NCBI GenBank assembly: GCA_964427415.1
Contig: CAYRUH010000016.1
Location: 7,783 to 71,782 of the forward strand
Length of the DNA stretch: 64,000 bases
Direction: 5' to 3'
Origin: Lentisalinibacter sp964427415
Lineage (GTDB): Bacteria; Pseudomonadota; Gammaproteobacteria; Steroidobacterales; Woeseiaceae
A model generated the notes under the pieces. It was not told the DNA's origin and did no database searches. It worked only from the letters and a program-made list of their open reading frames with translations. The translations under genes were made by a program, and so were the position numbers. Below are positions 1-8,614 of the stretch, one piece after another; within the stretch, counting starts at the first letter, position 1; each line of letters begins with the position of its first letter.

Positions 1-559
1 TCGCGCCCGGGCCGCAACCGGTGCAAACCTGCAGCCCGCGGATGCCCAGCTCGTAGCCAACGGTCTTGGTGTAGTCGTACTCCTCACGGCTGATGGCATG
101 GCCGCCCCAGCAGACGATCACGTTCGTGTCGGCGGGCGCCCGCACGATGCGGGCGTTGCGCAGCACGTGGAAGACGGCATTGGTGATGGAGTCCGAACGG
201 GCGAGATCGAACTGTCCGCCTTCGCGCAGTTCGTTGTCCACGAACACCACGTCGCGCAGTACGGAGAACAGCAGCTCGCGGATGCCGCGAATCATTCGCC
301 CGTCGACGAAGGCAGAGTCGGGTGCGTTGCGCAGCGCGAGCCGCACGCCGCGGTCCTGCTGGATGATGCCAACCTCGAAATCCCGGTAGCGGGCCAGCAG
401 TTCCCGGGTATCGTCCGTCATGGAACCGGAGGTGAGCACGGCGAGCGCGCAGCGCCTCAGCAGCCCGTACAGGCCGCCCTCGCCGCGGTTGCGCAGTCGG
501 TTCACCTCCTCCTGTGACAGGAGTTCGAGGCTGCCCTCCGGAGAGACTTCGATATCCAT
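1..559 (-). CDS. ppnN: Nucleotide 5'-monophosphate nucleosidase PpnN (YgdH/LOG family), N-terminal part, cut by window edge
   Basis: The 186 visible residues read like the N-terminal domain of E. coli PpnN, which hydrolyses purine and pyrimidine 5'-monophosphates to base plus ribose 5-phosphate in the cytoplasm. Seen: a start MDIEVSPEGSLELLSQEEV, then AVLTSGSMTDDTRELL, FVDGRMIRGIRELLFSVLRD, and VCWGGHAISREEYDY followed by LQVCTGCGPGA, which is the entry into the LOG-type nucleotide fold. The ATG at 559 gives the family's N-terminus. The catalytic PGGxGTxxE region lies beyond the window. Identification is by family resemblance and is strong; the gene is incomplete only because the window ends. 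Confidence 0.93.
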   Translation of the reverse strand, partial: MDIEVSPEGSLELLSQEEVNRLRNRGEGGLYGLLRRCALAVLTSGSMTDDTRELLARYRDFEVGIIQQDRGVRLALRNAPDSAFVDGRMIRGIRELLFSVLRDVVFVDNELREGGQFDLARSDSITNAVFHVLRNARIVRAPADTNVIVCWGGHAISREEYDYTKTVGYELGIRGLQVCTGCGPGA

Positions 560-601
560 GCTGTTCGCCTGTCGGGGAGCGCGCCGCCCGGCGCGCCGGG
601 T

Positions 602-1141
602 TCAGGGGCGGATCTCGATCGGCGTGTTCTCGCGGGTCATCAGCCAGATATCCACCATGGCGGCATTGGATACCGCGATGCAGCCGTCGGTCCAGTCGCC
701 GGAGCGATAGAATTCCGGCGTGTAGCGGGGCTCGTTCGGGTAACCGTGGATCATGATCTGGCCGCCCGGGTCGACGCCGCGGCTCCGCGCCAGCTCGCGG
801 TCACGCGCATTCGGATAGGAGATGCGGATGGAGAGGAAGAAATCACTGTTCTCATTGCGGAGGTCGAGGAAGTAGAGGCCCTCGGGAGTGCGCGAATCGC
901 CCTCCTTCTGCTTGTGGCCGTCCGGCTCCATGCCCAGGAAGATGTCGTAGCTGGCGAGGATCTGCTCTCCCTTCAGCAGATGGAGTTTGCGATCGGATTT
1001 CTCCACCACCACCTTGTCGGCCACCTCGAGTGTGGCCTCGACCGCGCCCGGTGTCAGCACGGCGAGCGCAAGGACCAGTGCCGGCGAGAGCGCCGCCCCT
1101 CGCCTGCGCGCTGGCCTGTTCCAGTGCATTCCCCGTCGCAT
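602..1141 (-). CDS. L,D-transpeptidase family protein (YkuD domain), exported
   Basis: A 179-residue exported protein. A basic, hydrophobic signal peptide (residues about 1-35, ending near AVEA) precedes a YkuD domain. The catalytic signature is visible: an HGYPN histidine motif, then SGDWTDGCIAVSNAAM with the nucleophilic Cys. Such enzymes work in the periplasm, making 3-3 peptidoglycan cross-links or attaching proteins to peptidoglycan. I chose the ATG at 1141 because GGAGG sits six bases upstream; a longer frame reaches 1192 but has no such site. It lies 42 bases upstream of the ppnN start on the same strand. Which L,D-transpeptidase reaction it performs cannot be told. Confidence 0.88.
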   Translation of the reverse strand: MRRGMHWNRPARRRGAALSPALVLALAVLTPGAVEATLEVADKVVVEKSDRKLHLLKGEQILASYDIFLGMEPDGHKQKEGDSRTPEGLYFLDLRNENSDFFLSIRISYPNARDRELARSRGVDPGGQIMIHGYPNEPRYTPEFYRSGDWTDGCIAVSNAAMVDIWLMTRENTPIEIRP

Positions 1142-1237
1142 CGTCTGTCCTCCAGCTCCGCTCGTCGTCATCGCGTGCCCGGCGTCCCGCAATTGGAGAG
1201 TACGCTAATGCCGGCGCCGGGAACAAACAAACCCGTC

Positions 1238-1666
1238 TCATTCCCGCCGCCGACGGCCGGCGGGTGCCCTGCGATCACCGCTCAGGTTGCCGCCGATGAT
1301 CCAGCCGATGGCGAAGCCGATCGCGCCCGCGCCGCTCGTGTAATAAGGCAGGAAGCGGAACAGGAGTTGCGGCGTGCGAGCACGGCTCGCCATGCCGTCC
1401 CACTCCAGCATCAGCCCGAGGTGCAGGTAGAGAGACAGGCCCAGCGCCGGGATGGCGAAGCCGAGGATGCCCAGCAGGTAACGCCAGTCCGCCTGCCGCC
1501 AGCGCCAGTCCGCCCCGGCCAGGGCATGGAGCAGCAGTACAAGGATGAGCGCCGGAGGCAGCAGGTTCGCCATCGCGTAGGGGCCGTAATCCTCCGCCTC
1601 CAGGATCACGACGGCTGCGACCGCGAGCACGACAACGGGGGGCAGGAGCGACCAGTGGCCGAACAT
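1238..1666 (-). CDS. Small integral membrane protein of unknown function
   Basis: 142 residues with about four hydrophobic segments: LLPPVVVLAVAAVVILEA, LPPALILVLLLHALAG, LLGILGFAIPALGLSLYL and GAIGFAIGWIIGG. The tail is arginine rich (GDRRAPAGRRRRE). I do not recognise a family. Its ATG overlaps the stop codon of the upstream lipoprotein gene by one base (TGATG), so the two are probably translationally coupled and may work together at the inner membrane. Function unknown. Confidence 0.75.
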   Translation of the reverse strand: MFGHWSLLPPVVVLAVAAVVILEAEDYGPYAMANLLPPALILVLLLHALAGADWRWRQADWRYLLGILGFAIPALGLSLYLHLGLMLEWDGMASRARTPQLLFRFLPYYTSGAGAIGFAIGWIIGGNLSGDRRAPAGRRRRE

Positions 1667-2142
1667 CAGCCGCCGCCCTGCGCCGCGGCGATGCCCTTCA
1701 CCCGGCGGCTGAGACCGAGCATGTCCAGTTGCTGCCGGCTCTCCACGACCCGGCCGTTCTCGATACGGTCGAGCAGGAGGCCCTCGAAGCTAACCCGGGC
1801 GCCGGTCGGCGGCGTCGCATCAAGCACGCCTCTGTGGGTCCCGCTGAAGCGCACCCGGGTGGCCACCCGGCCGCCCTCGGCGACCTGCTCCAGCACCTCC
1901 AGCTGCAGGTCGGGAAAGGCGCCGTGCAGGCCGCGCCCGATCGAGGAGAGCACCTCCCGGGCATGACGGGAGCCGTTCACAGTGGCGCCGGGCGCGAAGT
2001 ACCGGTCCCACTCCTGCCAGCGGCTTTCGATCACGAGCGTCTGCAGGTAGCTGCGCACGAGCGCCTTGTGATCGGCACCGGTGTCGCAGGCGGCCAGCAG
2101 CGACAGGAGGAGCAGTGGCAGCATCAGCAGGGCGCGGCGCAT
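1666..2142 (-). CDS. SnoaL-like (ester cyclase fold) lipoprotein
   Basis: 158 residues. The N-terminus is a lipoprotein signal peptide ending in the lipobox LLAAC (MRRALLMLPLLLLSLLAACD). The rest resembles the SnoaL/NTF2-like ester cyclase fold: a helical start (LVRSYLQTLV), the GRGLHGAFPDLQLEVLEQV motif typical of this group, then beta strands (RVATRVRFSGTHRG). SnoaL proteins are small barrels, some catalytic and many only ligand binding; the substrate here is unknown. The start at 2142 is set by the signal peptide and a GGAG about ten bases upstream. It is coupled to the membrane protein downstream. Confidence 0.75.
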   Translation of the reverse strand: MRRALLMLPLLLLSLLAACDTGADHKALVRSYLQTLVIESRWQEWDRYFAPGATVNGSRHAREVLSSIGRGLHGAFPDLQLEVLEQVAEGGRVATRVRFSGTHRGVLDATPPTGARVSFEGLLLDRIENGRVVESRQQLDMLGLSRRVKGIAAAQGGG

Positions 2143-2350
2143 GGTAATCGGTCTCCGGTGGCGGGAATTACGATGAATAGTAGAGGTGGCGAAATCCCGC
2201 ATATCGAGAACAGGTCACAGATTCGTTGTCGGTTTCCGTATAGTTTACGTAACCTTGCGGGCGATGGCCCCGGTCGGGGAAACGCCGGCCGCGGTCCCCG
2301 CCGAAGCAATGGAACCGGACGCGCGGGAGATTGACTGCCGGATATCGACA

Positions 2351-3766
2351 ATGGATACCGAGATGGACAACAGGCGCACCGCAGCATTCGCCGTTGGCAT
2401 GCCAACGGCGGCGGCCATGACCGCCATGGCCGCCCTGCTGCTGGCCGGCGCAGGAGTTGCCGTCGCCGGGCCGGGTATCGGCGCCACCGAAGAGGTGGTG
2501 GACAATCCGCAGGACACGCGGGAACAGCATGACGACGGCGAGGCCGAGACGCCAGCCGATCCGGAGCGCCGGGAGGCGGAGCGCCTCCTGACCACGCTGC
2601 AGCCCGTGGAGTGGGGCCGGACCCGGGAATCCGGCGCCGGGACCCTCGACATTCTCGGCAGCCCGGTACCACCGGCCAGCTACCAGCGCCTGTCCTGGTC
2701 GGCCACGGAGCTCTTCGAGGGCATACCGGTGGACACACCCGTGCTGGTGATGAACGGGCGCTATCCCGGACCCGTCCTGTGCCTCGTCGCGGCGGTGCAT
2801 GGCGACGAGCTGAACGGCATCGAGATCGTGCGCCGGGTGCTGCACGACCTGGACCCGCACAAGCTCTCCGGCGCGGTCATCGGCGTGCCCATCGTGAACC
2901 TGCAGGCGTTCCGCCGCGGTTCGCGCTATCTGCCTGACCGCCGGGACCTGAACCGCTATTTCCCCGGCAACCCGGACGGCAGCGCCGCCTCGCGGATCGC
3001 CCACTCCTTCTTCACCAGCATCGTCCGCCACTGCGATGCGCTGGTGGACCTGCACACCGGCTCGTTCGACCGCGCCAACCTGCCCCAACTGCGCGCCGAC
3101 CTGCGCGACCCGGGCGTGGTCACCCTGACCCAGGGCTTTGGCGCAACGGTGATCATCAACAGCATCCCGGCGGACGGAACACTGCGCCAGGCTGCCACGG
3201 ATGCCGGCATCCCGACGGTGACGCTGGAGGCCGGCGGCCCCTCCCGCCTCGAGACCGAGGAAGTCAATCACGGTGTCAAGGGCATCGAAACGCTGCTGAA
3301 CACCCTCGGTATGGTGCGCAAGGTCAGCCTGTGGGGCGACCCGGAACCCGTTTACTACCGCTCCACGTGGGTACGTGCGAACCGGGGCGGGATCCTGCTA
3401 TCGGAAGTGGACCTCGGTCGGCGGGTGCGCGCGGGAGAGCTGCTGGGCACCATCACCGATCCCATTACGAACGCCAGGACCAACATTTATGCGCCGACCG
3501 ACGGCCGGGTAATCGGCATGGCGCTGAATCAGGTGGTCATGCCCGGCTACGCGGCCTTCCATATCGGCCTGCCGCGGCCCGAGCCGAGAACGGCCGAAGC
3601 CTCGCCCGCTGATGCGACAGGTGGGACGAGCCAGGATGACAATGCCGACAATGCCCCGCCGGCCGCAGAGCAGACGTCGGCGTCCGCCACCGGCAGCAAG
3701 GACAACCGCAGCGAGGATACGGCGGGCGAGGCCAAAACCGCGGCAACCGGCGCAGGCAATCAGTAA
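2351..3766 (+). CDS. Exported succinylglutamate desuccinylase/aspartoacylase-family protein (M14-like)
   Basis: About 471 residues. A signal peptide (AALLLAGAGVAVAG) is followed by an AstE/ASPA-type zinc domain. The zinc motif HGDELNGIE (HxxE) is visible, as are VDLHTGSFDRANLPQLRAD and a C-terminal beta domain (ILLSEVDLGRRVRAGELLG) typical of the family. These enzymes cleave N-acyl amino acids or related amides; here the site would be periplasmic. The last ~55 residues are a low-complexity polar tail rich in Ala, Thr, Asp and Gln, probably a disordered extension. Start is uncertain between ATG 2351 and ATG 2363; neither has a good ribosome site. Substrate unknown. Confidence 0.82.
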   Translation: MDTEMDNRRTAAFAVGMPTAAAMTAMAALLLAGAGVAVAGPGIGATEEVVDNPQDTREQHDDGEAETPADPERREAERLLTTLQPVEWGRTRESGAGTLDILGSPVPPASYQRLSWSATELFEGIPVDTPVLVMNGRYPGPVLCLVAAVHGDELNGIEIVRRVLHDLDPHKLSGAVIGVPIVNLQAFRRGSRYLPDRRDLNRYFPGNPDGSAASRIAHSFFTSIVRHCDALVDLHTGSFDRANLPQLRADLRDPGVVTLTQGFGATVIINSIPADGTLRQAATDAGIPTVTLEAGGPSRLETEEVNHGVKGIETLLNTLGMVRKVSLWGDPEPVYYRSTWVRANRGGILLSEVDLGRRVRAGELLGTITDPITNARTNIYAPTDGRVIGMALNQVVMPGYAAFHIGLPRPEPRTAEASPADATGGTSQDDNADNAPPAAEQTSASATGSKDNRSEDTAGEAKTAATGAGNQ

Positions 3767-3829
3767 CCGCCCACCGCGACGGGACACCCGCTATAACGGC
3801 CGCATAGCGGAACCGTCTCCGCTCGGCCC

Positions 3830-4711
3830 TCAGCGCGCCCTCTTTAGCGCGCTGATGCGCTCCTCCAGCGGCGGGTGGGTCATGAACAGCTTCTTCAGCC
3901 CATCGGCACCCAGGCCGGCGATGCCGAAGGCCGACAGCTGCTTGGGCAGCTCGGTCGGCTCGTAAGTCGCTTGCAGCTTCTCGAGCGCCGCCACCATCTT
4001 GTCCCGCCCCGCCAGCTCGGCGCCGCCCGCATCCGCGCGGAACTCCCGTCGCCGGGAGAACCAATGCACGATCATGGTCGCCAGGATGCCGAAGATGATC
4101 TGCGCCACCAGGCTGGTCAGGAAGAAGCCGAGCCCGACACCCTGCTCGTTGCGGAACACCACCCGGTCCACAAAGAAACCAACCACCCGCGAGAGGAAGA
4201 TCACGAAGGTGTTCAGCACGCCCTGCAGCAGGGTCATGGTCACCATGTCGCCGTTGGCGACGTGGGAGACCTCGTGGGCGAGCACCGCCTCGGCCTCGGC
4301 CTGATTCATATTGCGCAGCAGCCCTGTGCTGACGGCGACCAGCGCCTTATTGCGGCTCATGCCGGTGGCGAAGGCGTTCACCTCGGGCGCGTCGTAGATC
4401 GCCACGTCCGGCATACCGATGCCGGCACGCCCGGCCTGGTTCTGCACCGTCGCCAGCAGCCAGGACTCAGTGGAGTTGGACGGCTGCGAGATCACCTTCG
4501 CACCGGTGGTCCAGAGCGCCACTTTCTTCGAGATGGCAAGAGAGATGAACGAGCCGGCAAAGCCGATGACCGCCGAGAAGATCAGTAGCGACGTCAGGTT
4601 CAGTTCACCCGTCTCCGAGACGATGCTCTCCAGACCGAGGACCCGGAAGACGATGCTGATGACGGCCAGCACCGCGACGTTGGTCGCCACGAACAACAGT
4701 ATTCTCTTCAT
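3830..4711 (-). CDS. htpX: Protease HtpX (M48 family membrane metalloprotease)
   Basis: 293 residues, the same length as E. coli HtpX. Two N-terminal membrane segments (ILLFVATNVAVLAVISIVF and LTSLLIFSAVIGFAGSFISL) lead to the zinc site HEVSHVANGD (HExxH), then two further hydrophobic segments and the third zinc ligand region REFRADAGGAELAG. HtpX sits in the inner membrane and degrades misfolded membrane proteins, usually under envelope stress. The ATG at 4711 has GGAG nine bases upstream. It is monocistronic by context: the neighbour to its left converges and the one to its right diverges. Confidence 0.96.
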   Translation of the reverse strand: MKRILLFVATNVAVLAVISIVFRVLGLESIVSETGELNLTSLLIFSAVIGFAGSFISLAISKKVALWTTGAKVISQPSNSTESWLLATVQNQAGRAGIGMPDVAIYDAPEVNAFATGMSRNKALVAVSTGLLRNMNQAEAEAVLAHEVSHVANGDMVTMTLLQGVLNTFVIFLSRVVGFFVDRVVFRNEQGVGLGFFLTSLVAQIIFGILATMIVHWFSRRREFRADAGGAELAGRDKMVAALEKLQATYEPTELPKQLSAFGIAGLGADGLKKLFMTHPPLEERISALKRAR

Positions 4712-4874
4712 ATGCGCTACTCCAGACAGTACGAGCCCGAGGGTCTGCAGGCCTCTGCAGGGCAATGGATAATAAGTCCGCCGGCGGCCGATTCAAGCGC
4801 CATGGCCCCAATATGACCAGCCGACGGCGCTACAATTCCCCGGTGATGTTCTTCCCGCCACCGAGATTTTCCCG

Positions 4875-5789
4875 ATGAATGACGCCGGTGCCCGGCCCGC
4901 GGGACGAGAGTCCCGGGGCCGCGAGATCCTGATTCGCGCGGCGCTGGCCCTGCAGCGCGCCCTTGTGCTGCTGCCCTGGCCCGTGCAGCGAGCGCTGGGC
5001 CGGGGCCTCGGTGCGGTCAGCTTCCGCCTCGCGCGGCACCGGCGCCGCATCGCCGGGCGCAATCTGGAACTTTGCTTCCCCGAACTCACGGCGCGGGCGC
5101 GGCAACACCTGCTGCGCCGCCACTTCCATTCCCTGGGCATCGGCCTCATGGAACTGGGCATCGCGTGGTGGGCGAGCGACCGCCGTCTGCGCAGCATGGG
5201 AACGCTCGAGGGCCTGGAGCATCTCGAGACCGCCCGCGAGGGCGGGCGTCCGGTCATCCTGGTCGCGGGCCATTTCACCACCATGGACCTCGCCTACCGG
5301 CTGTTGGGCCTCGCAGTCGATTACGACGGTATCCACCGACCCTTCGGCTACCCGGCTCTCGACCGCCAGCTAACCCGCGGCCGGCTGCGGGCCGCTCACA
5401 GGGTTTATTCGAAATTCGACCTGCGGGGCATCCTGGATGCGCTGGCCCGAGGCCGCACGCTGTGGGTGGCAGTCGACCAGGCCCAGACCGGCAGCCGACC
5501 GGTGCTGGCGCCGTTCTTCGGGTTGCCGGCGCCGACCACGGGCGGCCCGGCCCGGCTCGCCGCGCGCAGCGGTGCCGTCGTGCTGCCGGTGCTGGGAAGG
5601 CGGGAGCCGGACGGCCGCTACCGGGTGACCGTTGAGCCGGCGCTCCGGGACTTTCCCGGCGGCGACGAGACCGCCGACGCGGCAAGGCTGAACGCCGTGG
5701 TGGAACGCCACGCCCGCGCAGCGCCCGAGCAGTACTACTGGATCCATCGCCGCTTCAAGGGCGATCCCGCGACCTACGACGAGGCCTGA
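4875..5789 (+). CDS. Lysophospholipid acyltransferase family protein, LpxL/HtrB-like
   Basis: 304 residues of the LpxL/LpxM lipid A acyltransferase superfamily. Seen: an N-terminal hydrophobic helix (LALQRALVLLPWPVQRALG), RIAGRNLELCFPEL, the catalytic HFTTMD (HX4D), and the VAVDQAQTGSRPVLAPFFG substrate motif, ending with YYWIHRRFK. Family members transfer an acyl chain from acyl-ACP to lipid A on the inner-membrane cytoplasmic face. The LPS core genes that follow support a lipid A role. Which acylation step cannot be assigned, and an ornithine-lipid type role is possible. Confidence 0.88.
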   Translation: MNDAGARPAGRESRGREILIRAALALQRALVLLPWPVQRALGRGLGAVSFRLARHRRRIAGRNLELCFPELTARARQHLLRRHFHSLGIGLMELGIAWWASDRRLRSMGTLEGLEHLETAREGGRPVILVAGHFTTMDLAYRLLGLAVDYDGIHRPFGYPALDRQLTRGRLRAAHRVYSKFDLRGILDALARGRTLWVAVDQAQTGSRPVLAPFFGLPAPTTGGPARLAARSGAVVLPVLGRREPDGRYRVTVEPALRDFPGGDETADAARLNAVVERHARAAPEQYYWIHRRFKGDPATYDEA

Positions 5790-5790
5790 A

Positions 5791-6540
5791 TCAGCCAGCG
5801 CGATCCCGATAGCCCGCAGCGAGGTCCTGCCAGCAGCAGGCCCGGTAGCGGAACCCGGGCACACTCCCGTGGAGCTTCTCGAGGGAGCGCAGCAGCCGCG
5901 CGAGGTTGCGCCGCTGCCAGGTGCCCGGGCGGCGCAATCGGCCCCGATCGAAATCGAGCAGCCAGACGGCACCGTCCTCGCCCAGCTGTATGTTGTGCGC
6001 ATTCAGGTCCGCGTGACAGACGCCCGCGTCGTGGAAGCACCGGATGGTAGCGCCGATACGCCGCCACTCGCCGGTCTCCAGATCACGCTCGCCGAGCACG
6101 CCCGCCAGTGACCGGACGCCCGGCAGCCGCCGGGTCAGGATATCGCCCCGGTAGACCGCGCCGGTGCGCCGGTAGCCTGCGGCTGCCGGCACCGGCACCG
6201 GCAGCCCGGACGCCGCCAATCGGGCGAGCAGACGGAACTCGCGCAATGGCCGCGTGGCCGCCTCGCCCAACCACAGGAACTCGTCGTCCAGAATACGGCC
6301 TACCAGGCCGCCGCGGCGGTAATGACGCAGCGCAAAGACCCCCGACTCACCCGTGACGAAGCGTACCGCGCCCCGCCCGGGCGCATCGGGCACATCGCCG
6401 TGCACGTCCCAGGCGCCGGGCTCCAACCAGGCTGGCTCGAAGTGGTTGAAGATACGGGGATCATATAGGATGACCCCGTCCGCGGTGGGCAGAATCCTCT
6501 CTTTCACGCTAGTCGGCTTCGAGGTATTGGCGAATCCCAT
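5791..6540 (-). CDS. kdkA: 3-deoxy-D-manno-octulosonic acid (Kdo) kinase
   Basis: 249 residues that line up with KdkA along their whole length. Seen: ALRHYRRGGLVGRILDDEF (compare ALRHYYRGGLWGKL in Haemophilus), PVPVPAAAGYRRTG, DILTRRLPG, and the kinase core CHADLNAHNIQLGEDG with WLLDFDRGRLR, holding the catalytic Asp and the metal-binding DFD. KdkA phosphorylates Kdo of lipid A at the inner membrane. I took ATG 6540, which has GGAG eleven bases upstream; an in-frame GTG at 6507 would still leave the family core intact. The start region collides with that of the divergent heptosyltransferase gene. Confidence 0.92.
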   Translation of the reverse strand: MGFANTSKPTSVKERILPTADGVILYDPRIFNHFEPAWLEPGAWDVHGDVPDAPGRGAVRFVTGESGVFALRHYRRGGLVGRILDDEFLWLGEAATRPLREFRLLARLAASGLPVPVPAAAGYRRTGAVYRGDILTRRLPGVRSLAGVLGERDLETGEWRRIGATIRCFHDAGVCHADLNAHNIQLGEDGAVWLLDFDRGRLRRPGTWQRRNLARLLRSLEKLHGSVPGFRYRACCWQDLAAGYRDRAG

Positions 6541-7606
6541 AGACAACAGCGCTCCGCCCGGCTCACTCTGCGCCGTACGCCTGTCCGCCATCGGTGACAC
6601 CTGCCATACCCTGCCGGTGCTGAGGACGCTGAAAGCCGCCTGGCCGGAGACGGCCATCACGTGGATCATCGGCCGCACCGAGGCGTCCCTGATGGCAGAC
6701 ATCCCGGAGATCGAGTTTATCACCTTCGACAAGTCGGCCGGCCTGGCCGGCTACCGGCAATTCAGGCGCCGTTTCGCCGGCCGCCGCTTCGACACGCTGC
6801 TGATGATGCACGCCTCGGTGCGCGCCAACGCCGTCAGCCGTCTGATCCCGGCACGGCGGCGCATCGGCTTTGACCGGGAGCGGGCCCGGGACTTGCAGTG
6901 GCTGGTCTCCAACGAGCGCATCTCGCAGCGGCCCCGAGAGCATGTGATGGACAGCCTGTTCGGCTTCGCCGAGTACCTGGGCGTGACGCAACGCCACCTG
7001 GCCTGGGACATACCGCTGTCCGACGCTGACCGGGAGTACGCGGCCGGACACCTGCCAACCGGACGGCCCTGGATGCTGCTGAGCCCCTGCAGTTCCCAGC
7101 GGACCCGCAATTATCGCAACTGGAGTGTCGCCAACTACGCACGAATCGTCGACTATGCAGCGGAACACCATGGTGCCGGCACGGTGATCACCGGCGGTCC
7201 AACGCCGCTGGAGAGGGAATACGGCGCGGCCATCGCGGCCGCCTCGGCGCACAGACCCGTCAACCTGGTGGGCGCCACCACGCTGAAACAGCTGTTCGCA
7301 CTGATCGCGCGCGCCACCGTTGTGGTCTGCCCGGATTCGGGTCCCGCGCACATGGCCACGGCGGCGGCGACGCCGGTGATCGGCCTTTATGCCACCTCCA
7401 ATCCGGACCGCACCGGTCCGTATCTCAGCCGCCAGCTGGTCGTTAATGCGTATCCGGAGGCGGTCCGGCGGGAATTCGGCAAACCGGTGCGCGAGATCGA
7501 CTGGGGCCGGCGGGTGCGCAACCCGACGGCCATGGACCTGATCCGGACCGATGCCGTCAAAGCGCGGCTGGACGAGGTGCTGCACGGGGCAGTGCCGGCC
7601 GGTTAG
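6470..7606 (+). CDS. Glycosyltransferase family 9 (LPS heptosyltransferase I-like)
   Basis: GT9 enzyme of the ADP-heptose transferase group. The N-terminal Rossmann motif CAVRLSAIGDTCHTLPVLRT and the C-terminal nucleotide-sugar motif VCPDSGPAHMATAAATPVIGLY are visible. Such enzymes add heptose to the LPS inner core from ADP-heptose in the cytoplasm. Start is ambiguous: ATG 6470 lies inside the divergent kdkA coding region (70 bases of overlap), while TTG 6527 would place the conserved VRLSAIGD motif close to the N-terminus, as in characterised enzymes. Its stop overlaps that of waaF (convergent) by four bases. Confidence 0.85.
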   Translation: MTPSAVGRILSFTLVGFEVLANPIDNSAPPGSLCAVRLSAIGDTCHTLPVLRTLKAAWPETAITWIIGRTEASLMADIPEIEFITFDKSAGLAGYRQFRRRFAGRRFDTLLMMHASVRANAVSRLIPARRRIGFDRERARDLQWLVSNERISQRPREHVMDSLFGFAEYLGVTQRHLAWDIPLSDADREYAAGHLPTGRPWMLLSPCSSQRTRNYRNWSVANYARIVDYAAEHHGAGTVITGGPTPLEREYGAAIAAASAHRPVNLVGATTLKQLFALIARATVVVCPDSGPAHMATAAATPVIGLYATSNPDRTGPYLSRQLVVNAYPEAVRREFGKPVREIDWGRRVRNPTAMDLIRTDAVKARLDEVLHGAVPAG

Positions 7607-8574
7607 GCGGCGAGCTCCCCGAGCGACGCCAGTACGTCCTCGGGCGTGATCGCCCGCATGCAGCGGAAATGGCCCAGCGGGCACTCCCGCTCGAAGCAGG
7701 GGCTACACTCGAGGCCGAGATAATGCACCACCGCCCGGTCCGTCAGCGGCGGCGTAAAGGCCGGGGATGACGAGCCGTACAGCGCGGCGACCGGCAGACC
7801 GACCGCCGCCGCGACGTGCATCAGTCCGGAATCGTTGCTGACGCCGATGCGGCAAGCGGCGAGGAGATCGATGGCCTCCTCCAGACTCGTCCGCCCGCAC
7901 AGGTCGCGCACCGGCGCGGCCCCGGAGATGGCTCGCGCGGCGGCGCCATCCTTCTCCGAGCCGAATACCCAGACGGCGTGGCCCCGCTCGCCGAGCCGCG
8001 CGGCCAGCTCGGCGTAGTAGTCCAGCGGCCAGCACTTGGCGGGTCCGTACTCCGCGCCCGGCATCAACGCCACGGGATCCGCGACCGGATCCAGCCCCAG
8101 CCGCTCGATGGCCAGTGCCTGGCGTCCGGCGTCCACCCGCAGGCCCGGACGGGGCAGCACGCCCGGCAGCGGCTCGCCCGGCTCGAGCCCCAGCGCCGCG
8201 AATCGCTTCACCGTCTGATCGAGCAGGGCTGCATCGAAGGGCCGCATGTCGTTGATCAGGCCATAGCGGTGTTCGCCGCGGAAACCGGTGCGTCGGGGGA
8301 TGCCGGCGAACCAGGGTACGAGCGCCGCCTTCAGCGACCGGGGCAACACAATCGCCTGCCCGTAGCCGCGCGCGCGCAGCGCGCGGCCGAGGCGGCGGCG
8401 CCCGCCCAGACGCAGCTCGCCATGGCCGGCCGGCATCTCGATCGCCTCGCGGACCTCGGACATCCGGGCGAGGATGGGCAGCGACCAGCCCGGCGCCAGC
8501 ACGTCGACGGGGACCCCGGGATGCCGCGCCGCGAGCAGCCGGAACAGGGACTGGGCCATGACCATGTCGCCCAC
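7603..8574 (-). CDS. waaF: LPS heptosyltransferase II WaaF (start codon unclear)
   Basis: Clear WaaF: AQSLFRLLAARHPGVPVDVLAPGW, LPRSLKAALVPWFAGIPRRTGF, MPGAEYGPAKCWP, VSNDSGLMHVAAAVGLPVAALYGSSSP and the Cys-rich end (LECSPCFERECPLGHFRC). It adds the second heptose of the inner core. The given start is a GTG inside the conserved GPSWVGDM motif, so it cannot be the true N-terminus: upstream codons 8575-8613 continue the family sequence (HGPVLVVGPSW) without any ATG, GTG or TTG before the stop at 8653-8655. It follows hldD on the same strand. See findings for the two explanations. Confidence 0.9.
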   Translation of the reverse strand: MGDMVMAQSLFRLLAARHPGVPVDVLAPGWSLPILARMSEVREAIEMPAGHGELRLGGRRRLGRALRARGYGQAIVLPRSLKAALVPWFAGIPRRTGFRGEHRYGLINDMRPFDAALLDQTVKRFAALGLEPGEPLPGVLPRPGLRVDAGRQALAIERLGLDPVADPVALMPGAEYGPAKCWPLDYYAELAARLGERGHAVWVFGSEKDGAAARAISGAAPVRDLCGRTSLEEAIDLLAACRIGVSNDSGLMHVAAAVGLPVAALYGSSSPAFTPPLTDRAVVHYLGLECSPCFERECPLGHFRCMRAITPEDVLASLGELAA

Positions 8575-8614
8575 CCAGGACGGGCCGACGACCAGTACGG
8601 GCCCGTGGCACGCC

